Assembly (NCBI RefSeq): GCF_024171405.1
Contig: NZ_JALJZT010000002.1
Coordinates: 1,240,001 to 1,304,000, forward strand
Origin: Qipengyuania citrea
Lineage (GTDB): Bacteria > Pseudomonadota > Alphaproteobacteria > Sphingomonadales > Sphingomonadaceae
Length of the DNA stretch: 64,000 bases
Direction: 5' to 3'
Shown here: positions 18,480-27,125 of the stretch, in pieces
Numbering within the stretch: the first letter of the stretch is position 1
Layout of the letters: each line of letters starts with the position of its first letter
Notes under the pieces: model-generated
What the model was told of the DNA's origin: nothing
Database searches by the model: none
The model's input: the letters and a program-made list of their open reading frames with translations, nothing else
Translations under genes and position numbers: made by a program

Positions 18480-18941
18480 TTACTTGCTGGTCTGGTTGAG
18501 GAACCAGATGCGTTCCTCGCATTCGTCGATCCAGTCGTCGACCACACCGCTGGTGGCGTTGTCGCCCGCTTCTTCGGCGGCTTCCTTCACCTCGAGCAGA
18601 CGCCCATGCAGCGTCTTGTTGTCGTCGCGCAGTTCCTTGACCATCGTGTCGGCCGAGAGCGTGACATCGTCCTGATCCTTGATGCGGGTATTCTTCATCA
18701 CGCTGCCGATCGAGGTGAGCGTATATTCGTCATTCTTGCGTACGCGCTCGCCAAGATCGTCGACCGTGCCGACCAGCTGGGCAGCCTGTTCGTCGAACAG
18801 GACGTGCAGGTCGCGAAAGCGCGGCCCCGCGACATGCCAGTGGAAATTCTTCGTTTTGAAATAGAGTGCTACGGTATCGGCCAGCGCGCCATTGAGCGCG
18901 CTTACCAGACCAGCTTTCGAGTTATCGCCGACGTCTGCCAT
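18480..18941 (-). CDS. dps: Dps family ferritin-like protein
   Basis: This 153-residue protein has the Dps/ferritin fold with the inter-subunit ferroxidase ligands in KTKNFHWHVAGPRFRDLH and DEQ just after. Dps dodecamers oxidise and store Fe(II) with H2O2 and shield DNA in stationary or oxidative stress. The N-terminus is short, with few basic residues, so DNA binding may be weak. A GAAGGGG ribosome site precedes the ATG. The gene is flanked by a downstream hairpin and an upstream inverted repeat, consistent with a single-gene transcript. Confidence 0.93.
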   Translation of the reverse strand: MADVGDNSKAGLVSALNGALADTVALYFKTKNFHWHVAGPRFRDLHVLFDEQAAQLVGTVDDLGERVRKNDEYTLTSIGSVMKNTRIKDQDDVTLSADTMVKELRDDNKTLHGRLLEVKEAAEEAGDNATSGVVDDWIDECEERIWFLNQTSK

Positions 18942-19007
18942 TTGATTTGCCCCTTCATGTTTGTGGAATTCACTACACTAACGCCGAACGTCGATTTGGG
19001 TTTCTCG

Positions 19008-19044
19008 ATTATCGGTAGTGGCAGTGATCGATTTATCCGATAAT
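19008..19044. repeat. 8-bp inverted repeat upstream of dps
   Basis: ATTATCGG (19008-19015) and CCGATAAT (19037-19044) are perfect complements separated by 21 bases. The right arm overlaps the end of the membrane-protein gene at 19033. It could be a weak terminator of that gene or an operator for dps. Confidence 0.4.
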
Positions 19045-19596
19045 GCCCCTCGCGCTCAGCCCCGTGATCGCGGCAAGGATGAACAAGATCAGCGCCAGAG
19101 CGATCCTGATCGCGCGCAGGGGCAGCTTGTCTTCCAGCGCCAATCCGAGCGACCAGCCCACCGCCACCGCGCCGCCGCCGCCCAACGCCCCGCCCAGTCC
19201 CGCGAGCGGCCAATAGGCGAAGACCACCGCAAAAGCCGCGACGAGGAAGCGCGAGGCATCGGTCAATTGCCGCGCGAACAGCACGATAGCGATCGCGCCG
19301 AGCGAACGGGTCGGTTCCCTCGGCGTTTTCTCGCGATTGGGCCATGCGCATTCGGCCGCCGCGAGCAGCAGGGCGATGGCGACGAACATGGTCGCCGCAT
19401 CTTCCGACATGGTCCGGGCCAGCCAGGCACCCGCCCATGCCGCAATGCCCGCGGTGACCGCCGAACTTGCCAGCGCCACGACCAGCAATGGGGTGGACGC
19501 GCCCAGCACGCCTGCAAGCCGCGCGACAAGCAATTGGTCGCGCGCGCCCGTGGCGGTCAGGAAGCTGGCGACCATGGCAAACAGCAGCGATGTCAC
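19033..19596 (-). CDS. TMEM165/GDT1-like six-helix membrane protein with degenerate motifs
   Basis: From the GTG at 19596 (GAGGAAGGGGAG upstream) the protein has 187 residues and about six membrane helices in two similar halves. This size and pattern match bacterial GDT1 (UPF0016) proteins, which export Mn2+ or Ca2+ through paired E-x-G-D-K/R-T/S motifs. Here the equivalents read ATGARDQ in the first half and RQLTDASR in the second, so the essential acidic residues are largely lost. It may be a divergent transporter or have a different role. The assignment rests on layout more than on motifs. It is divergent from the SDR gene. Confidence 0.5.
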   Translation of the reverse strand: MTSLLFAMVASFLTATGARDQLLVARLAGVLGASTPLLVVALASSAVTAGIAAWAGAWLARTMSEDAATMFVAIALLLAAAECAWPNREKTPREPTRSLGAIAIVLFARQLTDASRFLVAAFAVVFAYWPLAGLGGALGGGGAVAVGWSLGLALEDKLPLRAIRIALALILFILAAITGLSARGIIG

Positions 19597-19675
19597 GGCG
19601 GTCTCGGCTCCCCTTCCTCTACCCGTCAGCTTGCGATAGCACGGGCGCAAGGGAAACATAGAGGGGAGAGCAAGA

Positions 19676-20470
19676 GTGGAATTGGAACAGGGCATGGCAG
19701 CCGTCGTCACCGGCGGGGCATCGGGCTTGGGCAAGGCAAGCGCGCAGGCGCTGGCCGATGCCGGGCTCAAGGTGACGATCTTCGACGTCAATGACGAAGC
19801 CGGCGAAGCCCATGCCAAGGCCATCGGCGGCACCTTCGCGCATGTCGACATCACCGACGAACAAGCGGTGGTCGACGGTTTCGCCACGGCACGAAGCGCG
19901 CATGGCCAGGAACGCGTGACAGTCCATTGCGCAATGACCAGCCGCCGCGGCAAGACGCTCGGCTGGGACAAGGCAAGCGGCGGCTACAAACGGCTGTCGA
20001 CCGAGGATTACGCGTTCGGGGCCGAGGGCATCCTCGTCTCGTCCTACCGGGTCGCCAGCCTGTCGGCGCTCGGCATGGCCAATGCCGAACCGCTGAACGA
20101 GGATGGCGAGCGCGGCTGCATTACGCTGACCGCCAGCGTCGCCGCGCAGGATGGGCAGATCGGGCAGGTCATCTACGGCAGCTGCAAGGCCGGGGTGAAC
20201 GGGCTCGTCCTGCCGATGGCGCGCGATCTGATGGATCTGGGCATTCGCGTAAACTCGGTCATGCCCGGCATTTTCGCGACCCCGCTGATGCTCGGCATGA
20301 AGGACCGCAACCCGCAGATGTGGGACCAGCTCAACGCCAGCGTCCCCTTCCCCAAGCGGCTCGGGCATCCGGAGGAATTCGCTTCCCTGATCTGCGAGAT
20401 TGCGCGCAACAGCTACATCAACGCGCACCAGTTCCGGCTCGACGGCGCGATCCGCATGCCGCCCAGATAG
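19676..20470 (+). CDS. Short-chain dehydrogenase/reductase
   Basis: This 264-residue protein starts at GTG 19676, with GAGGGGAGAG just upstream. It has the NAD-binding TGGASGLGKA, the active-site Tyr-Lys as YGSCKAG and a Ser in TASVAAQDGQ before it. The C-terminal half (GIFATPLMLGMKD) resembles the type 2 3-hydroxyacyl-CoA dehydrogenase branch used in branched fatty acid oxidation. An unusual segment, SSYRVASLSALGMANAEPLNEDGERG, matches that branch's loop. The physiological substrate is not certain. No operon partner is visible on this strand. Confidence 0.88.
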   Translation: MELEQGMAAVVTGGASGLGKASAQALADAGLKVTIFDVNDEAGEAHAKAIGGTFAHVDITDEQAVVDGFATARSAHGQERVTVHCAMTSRRGKTLGWDKASGGYKRLSTEDYAFGAEGILVSSYRVASLSALGMANAEPLNEDGERGCITLTASVAAQDGQIGQVIYGSCKAGVNGLVLPMARDLMDLGIRVNSVMPGIFATPLMLGMKDRNPQMWDQLNASVPFPKRLGHPEEFASLICEIARNSYINAHQFRLDGAIRMPPR

Positions 20471-20487
20471 TCAGGGCCGCGCGGGGC

Positions 20488-20736
20488 CTAGATGCACCAG
20501 TCCTTCTGCTGACCCTGCGGGGCCTTGCCGTCGAATTTCTCGCGGCCATGGATCATGTCGGCGGCCAGCCGGTGCACCGCCCGGCTGCCCGTGCTCTTGC
20601 ACCAGAACGGGAATATCCCGTGTGCGATACACGCCAGCCCGGCGACGATCAGCCGTCCCCCGAAGCGCAATGCGCTGATGAGGTGCTCGCCATAGCTCTC
20701 GCCGATCGCATGGGGATGGTCGGTGAAGATCGACAT
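20488..20736 (-). CDS. Small DUF6356-like membrane protein
   Basis: This 82-residue protein starts at the ATG at 20736. It shows DHPHAIGESYGEHL, a single hydrophobic helix (LIVAGLACIAHGIFPF) and an amphipathic tail with GSRAVHRLAADM. This pattern fits the small DUF6356 proteins of Sphingomonadales. No function is known. It follows the YeiH-like gene with a 17-base gap, so it is probably its downstream partner. Confidence 0.7.
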   Translation of the reverse strand: MSIFTDHPHAIGESYGEHLISALRFGGRLIVAGLACIAHGIFPFWCKSTGSRAVHRLAADMIHGREKFDGKAPQGQQKDWCI

Positions 20737-20753
20737 CGGGATTGCTCCGCTGG

Positions 20754-21836
20754 CTAGATGACATGCGCGAACGACAGCGCGAGGATGAAAGCGACGAGTG
20801 TCGATCCTACCACCGGCACGAACGAGCGCCAGCCATGCGCGAGGATTCCCGACAGATTGGCCTTGATCGCGGCAGAGGTTACCGCGAGCAGCAGGAAGAA
20901 GCTGGCCGCGCTGGCACCCCATTCGCCCGCCGTGGGCGGGAGTGCAACGGTGCTGTTGAGCGTCACCAATGCGACGAACCCCGCGATGAACCATGGGATA
21001 CCCCGGCGCAGCGAAAGCGCGGGCCCGGTTCCCGCATCGCGCGTCCCGCCGCGCTGCAACAGCAACCCGACCACGATCAGCAGCGGCACCAGCATGGCCA
21101 CCCGCGACAGCTTGACCACCGTCGCGACTGCCCCCGCCTCGTCCGAAAAGGCAAAACCGCCCCCGATCGCCTGCGCGACATCGTGGATGGCCGCGCCGAT
21201 CAGGAACCCCGCCTGCCGGTCGTCCAGCCCCAGCGCCCCGGCGAGCGCGGGATAGGCCACCAATGCAAGCGCGCTTGCCAGCGTGGTGCCGAGCACCACG
21301 ATTGCGAAACCTTCCTGCCCCACGCGCTTGCTGCCGATGATGCTCCATAGCGCCAGCGCCGCGGAGATCCCGCAGATCGCAGTCGCGCCGCCGGCCAGCA
21401 GGCCGAACTGCCAGTCGAGCCGGACCAGCCGCGCGGCAAGGATGCCCGTACCGATCACGCACGCCATGATCGCGAGCAGCGCCAGGAACGGTCCCGCCCC
21501 GAGGCTGGCGATTTCGGCAAAGGTCACACGCAGGCCAAGCAGGACGATGCCGACCCGCAGCAATGTCTGCGAAGCGAGGTCGAGCCCCGGCAGGAGCCGC
21601 GCATCCTCGCCTGCGAAATTCAGCGCGAAGCCCAGCAACAGCCCGATCAGGATCGCGGGCGCGCCGTAATGCTCGCTCAGCCACAGCGCCGCGCAGGCGG
21701 CAATTGCGACCAGCAACAGCCCCGGCACCACCGCCAGCCACGAACGCTTCGCTCCGGGCGGCTCAAGCTGGAGCTCGCCGTAGAGATCGGCCATCCAATA
21801 GCTGTCGGTCTTGTCGCGCATGGCCCCCATTCGCAT
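20754..21836 (-). CDS. YeiH/UPF0324 family putative sulfate exporter
   Basis: This 360-residue protein has about ten membrane helices. The family signature GGATAICGISAALALW is in the middle, and a second Gly/Ala-rich segment (LIGAAIHDVAQAIGGG) follows. UPF0324 proteins are annotated as sulfate or sulfite exporters, with limited experimental support. Three in-frame ATG codons (21836, 21830, 21821) could start it; the last has a G-rich ribosome site. The first 33 residues are cytoplasmic. It is convergent with the SDR gene and probably co-transcribed with the DUF6356 gene. Confidence 0.85.
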   Translation of the reverse strand: MRMGAMRDKTDSYWMADLYGELQLEPPGAKRSWLAVVPGLLLVAIAACAALWLSEHYGAPAILIGLLLGFALNFAGEDARLLPGLDLASQTLLRVGIVLLGLRVTFAEIASLGAGPFLALLAIMACVIGTGILAARLVRLDWQFGLLAGGATAICGISAALALWSIIGSKRVGQEGFAIVVLGTTLASALALVAYPALAGALGLDDRQAGFLIGAAIHDVAQAIGGGFAFSDEAGAVATVVKLSRVAMLVPLLIVVGLLLQRGGTRDAGTGPALSLRRGIPWFIAGFVALVTLNSTVALPPTAGEWGASAASFFLLLAVTSAAIKANLSGILAHGWRSFVPVVGSTLVAFILALSFAHVI

Positions 21837-21898
21837 GCATCGCCCCCGGCGGCGATACCGCCGGCGCCGCCGATCCCCCGCAATTCGGACCTGGTGAG

Positions 21899-21972
21899 TG
21901 GAGCGGGTGAAGGGAATCGAACCCTCGTCGTCAGCTTGGGAAGCTGCTGCTCTACCATTGAGCTACACCCGC
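21899..21972 (-). tRNA. tRNA-Gly (anticodon CCC)
   Basis: The minus strand folds as a complete cloverleaf of 74 bases: acceptor GCGGGTG/CACCCGC, D-arm GCTC/GAGC, anticodon loop TTCCCAA, T-arm with TTCGATT, discriminator U and an encoded CCA. It closely follows bacterial tRNA-Gly(CCC), which reads GGG codons. The first anticodon-stem pair (G-A) is mismatched. Confidence 0.95.
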
Positions 21973-22204
21973 AAGGCATTGGCAATCGCGGAGAAATCGA
22001 ACTGGCAACCGCGAGGGTCGCCAACTGGCTCGCTCACGCTGCGTGCCATGCGCGGGCCGCTTGCCACGATCCCCGGCATTTGGTCAATACGGGACTGAAC
22101 GGCGCCCGCGCCCCGCGGGGATGGGGAGCCGCCCGCGCCGCTTCCCACGCGCGGTTAGGAACGCATACGCGCCCGGAGCGCTGTTTCGCCTGAAGGGAAG
22201 GCAC

Positions 22205-23035
22205 ATGGCAGCACGCGCATATTGGCAGGGGCAGATCAGGCTGGCGCTGGTTTCGATCCCGGTCGAAATCTACTCGGCAACCAAATCGGGGGCGAAGATC
22301 CGGTTCAACCAGATCCACGAACCCAGCGGCAAGCGCATCTCCTACGAGAAGGTCGTGCCCGGGATCGGCCCCGTCGACCGTGACGAGATCATCAAGGGCT
22401 ACGAGGTTTCGAAGGGCAATTACGTCCTGCTCGACGAGGACGAGATCGACGCGGTCAGGATCGAGAGCAAGCGGACGCTGGAACTGGTGCAGTTCGTCGA
22501 TGCCTGCGAAATCGATCCGCTCTATTTCGAAAAGCCCTATTACGTCGCGCCGCAGGACGAACTTGCCGAGGAAGCGTTCATCGTGCTGCGCGAGGCGCTG
22601 CGCAAGGCGAAGAAGGTCGCACTGGGCCAGCTGTCGGTGCGCGGCAGCGAGAAACTGGTCGCGGTGAAGCCCTGCGGCAAGGGACTGCTGCTCGAAACGC
22701 TGCGCTATGCCGATGAAGTGCGCGCCGGGCAGGCGTTTTTCGACGATATCGACGATGCCAAGCCGAAGAAGGAACTACTCGAACTCGCGAACACGCTGAT
22801 CGAGCAGAAGAGCGCGCCTTTCGATGCGAGCGAGTTCGAGGATCGCTATGGCCAGGCGCTGCGCAAGCTGATCGACAAGAAGGCGAAGTCGAAGAGCAAG
22901 ACCGCGGTGATCGAGGATGTCGACGATCCCGATACCGGTGGCGGCTCCAACGTCATCGACCTGATGGCAGCGCTCAAGAAGTCGGTCGGGGAGGAGAAGC
23001 CCAAGAAGACCGCGCGGCGTAAGAAGTCCGCCTAG
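22205..23035 (+). CDS. ku: Non-homologous end-joining protein Ku
   Basis: This 276-residue protein has the Ku core beginning MAARAYWQGQIRLALVSIPV, with FNQIHEPSGKRISYEKVVPG and GYEVSKGNYVLLDEDEID. It forms a ring on double-strand DNA ends and recruits LigD. The C-terminal 60 residues are Lys-rich (ending KKTARRKKSA), as in many bacterial Ku tails that bind DNA. The ATG at 22205 follows GAAGGGAAGG. The ligD gene begins 3 bases after its stop, so the two form one operon. Ku length is typical (about 270-300). Confidence 0.96.
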   Translation: MAARAYWQGQIRLALVSIPVEIYSATKSGAKIRFNQIHEPSGKRISYEKVVPGIGPVDRDEIIKGYEVSKGNYVLLDEDEIDAVRIESKRTLELVQFVDACEIDPLYFEKPYYVAPQDELAEEAFIVLREALRKAKKVALGQLSVRGSEKLVAVKPCGKGLLLETLRYADEVRAGQAFFDDIDDAKPKKELLELANTLIEQKSAPFDASEFEDRYGQALRKLIDKKAKSKSKTAVIEDVDDPDTGGGSNVIDLMAALKKSVGEEKPKKTARRKKSA

Positions 23036-23038
23036 GCT

Positions 23039-25555
23039 ATGGCTGCGCGCAAGGACCCCCTCGCCGAATACAACGCCAAGCGGGATTTCTCGCTGACCCC
23101 CGAACCAGCGGGCGAGCCGCTCGCCAGCGAGACCGGCAACCGCTTCATCGTCCAGAAACATGATGCGACCCGCCTGCACTGGGACTTGCGGCTCGAGGTC
23201 GATGGCGTGCTCAAGAGCTGGGCGGTGACCAAGGGGCCCTCCCCCGATCCCGATATCAAGCGGCTGGCGGTGCGAACCGAAGACCACCCTATGTCCTATG
23301 CCGATTTCGAAGGCGTGATTCCCAAGGGCGAATATGGCGGCGGGACGGTGATGCTGTGGGACCGCGGGACGTGGCAGCCGATCGAAGGCAAGAGCGCGAG
23401 CGACCTCGAGGAAGGGCATTTGCACTTTTGTCTCGAAGGCGAGCGGATGAAGGGCGAATGGCTGCTGATCCGGCTCAAGCAGAAACCCGGCGAGAAACGC
23501 GAGAACTGGCTGCTGCGCAAATTGCAGGACGACAATGCCGAAGCGGGCGACGGGCTGGTCCAGCGCGAATTGACCAGCGTACTGACCGGGCGTTCGATGG
23601 CCGAAATCGCCAGCGACAAGCAGGGCGAATACCCGCTGGCAGGAAAGAAGGACGATGCCTTCCTCGCGCAGATGCAGAAAGCCTCCGCGCGCAATGCCGG
23701 CAAATCCAAGCCCAAACGCCGCAAGGCCGCCCCGCTGCCCGATTACCGCAAGCCGCAGCTCGCGACGCTGGTCGACGACGTGCCCACCGGCAATCGCTGG
23801 ATGCACGAAATCAAATTCGACGGCTATCGCACGCTGGTGGCGGTCAAGGGCGATACCGTCCGCGTGTTCACCCGCAACGGCAAGGACTGGACCGACAAGT
23901 TCGGCCCGCTGGTCGAGGCGATTGCCGCGCTCGACCTGCCCTCGTGCCTGATCGACGGCGAAGTCGTCGCTTACGACGGCAAGGGCAATCCCGATTTCTC
24001 CACCCTGCAACAGGTGCTCAAGCGCGGGCACGGATCGCAGGGCAAGCAGGACAAGCTCGCCCTGCATGCCTTCGACCTGCTCGAACTCGATGGCGAGGAT
24101 TTGACCGGCCTGCCCAATATCGAACGCAAGGAACGGCTCGAAGCGCTGCTCGATTCCGCCGACCCGCCGATCCACGTCGCCGAACACGTGCTGGGCGCGG
24201 GCGAACATCTGTACCGCGCGATGTGCGATGCGGGACAGGAAGGGATTATCTCCAAGACCGTCGATGGCAAATATGCCGGGCGCCGCAGCAAGGCCTGGGT
24301 GAAGGTCAAATGCACCCGGCGGCAGGAATTCGTGATCATCGGGTGGAAGAAGTCGAGCGCGAAGGGGCGGGCGTTCGCTTCGCTGCTGGTCGCGCAGCAT
24401 GAGGGTGACGACCTCGTCTACAAGGGCAATGTCGGCACCGGCTTTTCCGCCGACGATCTCGACGAACTCGCGGGCAAGATGAAGCGGCTGGCGCGCAAGA
24501 CCCCGCCGGCGGAAGTCGACCGGGCCTCTTCGCGCGGGGTCACCTGGGTCACGCCCAAGCTGGTCGCGGAAATCGCCTTTGCAGAGTTTACCGCCGACGG
24601 GAATGTCCGACACGGCAGCTATCTGGGTCTGCGCGGCGACAAGGATGCGAGCAGCGTGCAGCCGGAAACGCCTGCCAAACCGGCCGAAACCAGCGATGCG
24701 GTCAAGATTTCCAGCCGCGACCGGGTGATCTTTCCCGACAGCGGCCAGACGAAGGGCGCGCTGGCGGACTATTACGAAGCGGTGGCGGCGATCATGCTGC
24801 CCTTCGCCGCGCGGCGCCCGATCAGCCTGGTGCGCTGCCCTTCGGGCCGGGCGAAGAAGTGTTTCTTCCAGAAGCATGACAGCGGCAGCTTCGGCGATGC
24901 GGTGCACCCCGTGCCGATCCGCGAGAAGGACGGCGGGCACGAGGATTACCTGTTCGTCGACGATGCGCGCGGGCTGCTCCAATGCGTGCAGATGGGGACG
25001 ATCGAATTTCACGCCTGGTGCGCGCGCTCGGATGCGGTCGAACGGCCCGACCGGATGATCTTCGACCTCGATCCCGACGAGGGGCTGGGGTTCGACGAGG
25101 TAAAACAGGCGGCGCGCGACATCCGCGCCCAGCTGGCCGATCTCGGCCTGACCAGCTTTGCCATGCTGACGGGCGGCAAGGGCGTGCATGTGGTGGTGCC
25201 ACTGACGCCCGGCCATGACTGGGAGGCGCACAAGGATTTCTCGCGCCGGTTCGCCGAGGCGCTGAGCATGGCCGAGCCCGAGCGCTTTACCGCCACGATG
25301 AGCAAGGCCAAGCGCAAGGGGCGTATCTTCATCGATTGGCTGCGCAACCAGCGCGGGGCGACTGCCGTGGTGCCCTATTCGGCGCGGGCGCGCTCGGGTG
25401 CGCCGGTGGCCATTCCGCTGGCATGGAACGAGCTCAAGGCGATGGAGAACGCACATCCCTATTCGATCGACGATGCCAAGACCCTGCTTGATCGCGCGCA
25501 ATCGAAATCGCTCCACGGCTGGGGCTTCGCCGACCAGCGCCTGCCCGACCTGTAG
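23039..25555 (+). CDS. ligD: DNA ligase D (phosphoesterase-ligase-polymerase)
   Basis: This 838-residue multifunctional end-joining enzyme has its domains in the order phosphoesterase (about 1-185, with HDATRLHWDLR and PKGEYGGG), ATP-dependent ligase (about 235-540, nucleotidyl Lys259 in HEIKFDGYR) and primase-like polymerase (about 550-838, with DLDPDEG and GGKGVHVVVP). It trims, fills and seals broken ends held by Ku. This domain order matches that of Pseudomonas and other proteobacteria, rather than the Mycobacterium order. It is directly coupled to ku. Confidence 0.96.
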   Translation: MAARKDPLAEYNAKRDFSLTPEPAGEPLASETGNRFIVQKHDATRLHWDLRLEVDGVLKSWAVTKGPSPDPDIKRLAVRTEDHPMSYADFEGVIPKGEYGGGTVMLWDRGTWQPIEGKSASDLEEGHLHFCLEGERMKGEWLLIRLKQKPGEKRENWLLRKLQDDNAEAGDGLVQRELTSVLTGRSMAEIASDKQGEYPLAGKKDDAFLAQMQKASARNAGKSKPKRRKAAPLPDYRKPQLATLVDDVPTGNRWMHEIKFDGYRTLVAVKGDTVRVFTRNGKDWTDKFGPLVEAIAALDLPSCLIDGEVVAYDGKGNPDFSTLQQVLKRGHGSQGKQDKLALHAFDLLELDGEDLTGLPNIERKERLEALLDSADPPIHVAEHVLGAGEHLYRAMCDAGQEGIISKTVDGKYAGRRSKAWVKVKCTRRQEFVIIGWKKSSAKGRAFASLLVAQHEGDDLVYKGNVGTGFSADDLDELAGKMKRLARKTPPAEVDRASSRGVTWVTPKLVAEIAFAEFTADGNVRHGSYLGLRGDKDASSVQPETPAKPAETSDAVKISSRDRVIFPDSGQTKGALADYYEAVAAIMLPFAARRPISLVRCPSGRAKKCFFQKHDSGSFGDAVHPVPIREKDGGHEDYLFVDDARGLLQCVQMGTIEFHAWCARSDAVERPDRMIFDLDPDEGLGFDEVKQAARDIRAQLADLGLTSFAMLTGGKGVHVVVPLTPGHDWEAHKDFSRRFAEALSMAEPERFTATMSKAKRKGRIFIDWLRNQRGATAVVPYSARARSGAPVAIPLAWNELKAMENAHPYSIDDAKTLLDRAQSKSLHGWGFADQRLPDL

Positions 25556-25638
25556 GCCGCGCCTCGGCGATTCCATAAATTTGCTCAAATGCGGACACCT
25601 TTCGCGCGGAAAGGGTTAATCGGGTAAAGGAGGCGTCC

Positions 25639-26145
25639 TTGGCCGAGACAATATCCGTAAATGGAACCCAGCACCCGATCCCCGAAGACCCGCGGGTCTC
25701 TCTTCTCGATTTCCTGCGCCGCGATGTCGGCCTGACCGGCACCAAGAAGGGCTGCGATCATGGCCAGTGCGGGGCGTGCACGGTGATCGTCAACGGCATC
25801 CGCATCAACAGCTGCCTGACGCTTGCCGCGATGCACGACGGCGACAGCGTGACGACCATCGAGGGGCTGGGCACGCCCGACGCGCCCTCGCCCTTGCAGC
25901 GCGCATTCCTTGAGCATGATGGCTTCCAGTGCGGCTATTGCACGCCGGGGCAGATCTGTTCGGCCACCGCGATGATCGAGGAGCTGGCGAATGAATGGCC
26001 GAGCGATGCGAGCAGCGATCTCAACGCCATCAGACTGAGCGACGAGGAAATCCGCGAACGGATGAGCGGCAATCTGTGTCGCTGCGGCGCCTATGCCAAC
26101 ATCGTTGCCGCGATTCGCGAAGTGGCCGAGGAGGAGATGACATGA
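25639..26145 (+). CDS. Molybdenum hydroxylase [2Fe-2S] subunit
   Basis: This 168-residue subunit carries two [2Fe-2S] clusters: plant-type (Cys39, 44, 47, 59; GCDHGQCGAC) and the helical second cluster (Cys98, 101, 147, 149). It passes electrons from the molybdenum site to FAD. The start is TTG at 25639, preceded by a near-perfect AAAGGAGG 5 bases away. No Tat or Sec signal is seen, so the enzyme should be cytoplasmic, unlike the periplasmic PaoA of E. coli. It is the first gene of a five-gene operon and overlaps the FAD subunit (ATGA). Confidence 0.93.
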   Translation: MAETISVNGTQHPIPEDPRVSLLDFLRRDVGLTGTKKGCDHGQCGACTVIVNGIRINSCLTLAAMHDGDSVTTIEGLGTPDAPSPLQRAFLEHDGFQCGYCTPGQICSATAMIEELANEWPSDASSDLNAIRLSDEEIRERMSGNLCRCGAYANIVAAIREVAEEEMT

Positions 26146-27125
26146 GGCCCTTCCAGTACAGCCGCGCGCGGACGCTGGCGGATGCGGCGCAAATGCTCGC
26201 CGAACCCGAAACCACCGCAATCGCCGGCGGAACCAATCTGCTCGACCTGATGAAGCTGCAGGTTGAGACCCCCGGGCAACTGGCGGACGTCAACCGGGTG
26301 GGCTTTGCGGAGATCGAGGACACCGATGATGGCGGGCTGCGTATCGGCGCGCTGGCTACCAACACGGCGACCGCGGTCCACCCGCGGGTGCGGTCGGACT
26401 ATCCCGTGCTCGCGCGGGCGATCCTGGCCGGGGCGACGCAGCAATTGCGCAACAAGGCCACCACCGGCGGCAATCTGTGCCAGCGCACGCGCTGCTTCTA
26501 TTTCATGAATATCGACCAGCCGTGCAACAAGCGCGAACCCGGTAGCGGCTGCGGCGCGATCGACGGGATTGCCAAGCTGCATGCGATCCTCGGCACCAGC
26601 GAAGAGTGCATCGCTACCTATCCCGGGGACATGGCGGTGGCGCTGAGCGCGCTCGATGCGACGGTCCATATTGCCCATGGCGATGCCGGGCGGAGCGTCC
26701 CGGTGCGCGATTTCCACTGCCTGCCGGGTGATACGCCGTGGATCGAGAATGTCCTCGAACCGGGCGAAGTGATCACGGCGGTTACGCTGCCGCGCCCGGT
26801 TGGCGGAACGCAGCTTTACCGCAAGGTGCGCGAACGCTCGTCCTATGCCTTCGCCTTGGTGTCGATCGCCGCAGTGGTCGAAATGGAAGGCGGCAAGATT
26901 GCACGCGCCAATCTCGCCTTTGGCGGCCTTGCCCACAAACCGTGGCACGATCCGCGGATTGCCGAAACGCTGGTCGGGCAGGTCCCGTCTGCCGAACTGT
27001 TCGATGCCGCGGCCGACGTGCTGCTCGAAGGCGCACGCGGATATGGCGAGAACGACTTCAAGATCCCCCTGGCGCGGCGCACCCTGCATGCGGTGCTGTC
27101 GCAAGCGACGGAGGAGGCCGCATGA
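26142..27125 (+). CDS. Molybdenum hydroxylase FAD subunit with extra Cys cluster (PaoB/YagS-like)
   Basis: This 327-residue FAD-binding subunit begins MRPFQYSRARTLADAAQML; FAD contacts include IAGGTNLLDLMKL and ATTGGNLCQRT. Four Cys (113, 118, 128, 137) lie in a segment that in PaoB/YagS binds an additional [4Fe-4S] cluster, absent from ordinary xanthine dehydrogenases. The ATG at 26142 overlaps the stop of the previous gene, with GAGGAG ahead. It overlaps the large subunit downstream (ATGA). Confidence 0.92.
   Translation: MRPFQYSRARTLADAAQMLAEPETTAIAGGTNLLDLMKLQVETPGQLADVNRVGFAEIEDTDDGGLRIGALATNTATAVHPRVRSDYPVLARAILAGATQQLRNKATTGGNLCQRTRCFYFMNIDQPCNKREPGSGCGAIDGIAKLHAILGTSEECIATYPGDMAVALSALDATVHIAHGDAGRSVPVRDFHCLPGDTPWIENVLEPGEVITAVTLPRPVGGTQLYRKVRERSSYAFALVSIAAVVEMEGGKIARANLAFGGLAHKPWHDPRIAETLVGQVPSAELFDAAADVLLEGARGYGENDFKIPLARRTLHAVLSQATEEAA

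Noticed and set aside
18407..18547. N-terminal extension of pgl
   Set aside because: It would cross the GC hairpin and run into dps; the ATG at 18406 gives the family length.
22775..25588. Very long open frame (937 codons) antisense to ligD
   Set aside because: High-GC coding strands leave the opposite frame open; the translation lacks domains, and ligD on the other strand has complete conserved domains.
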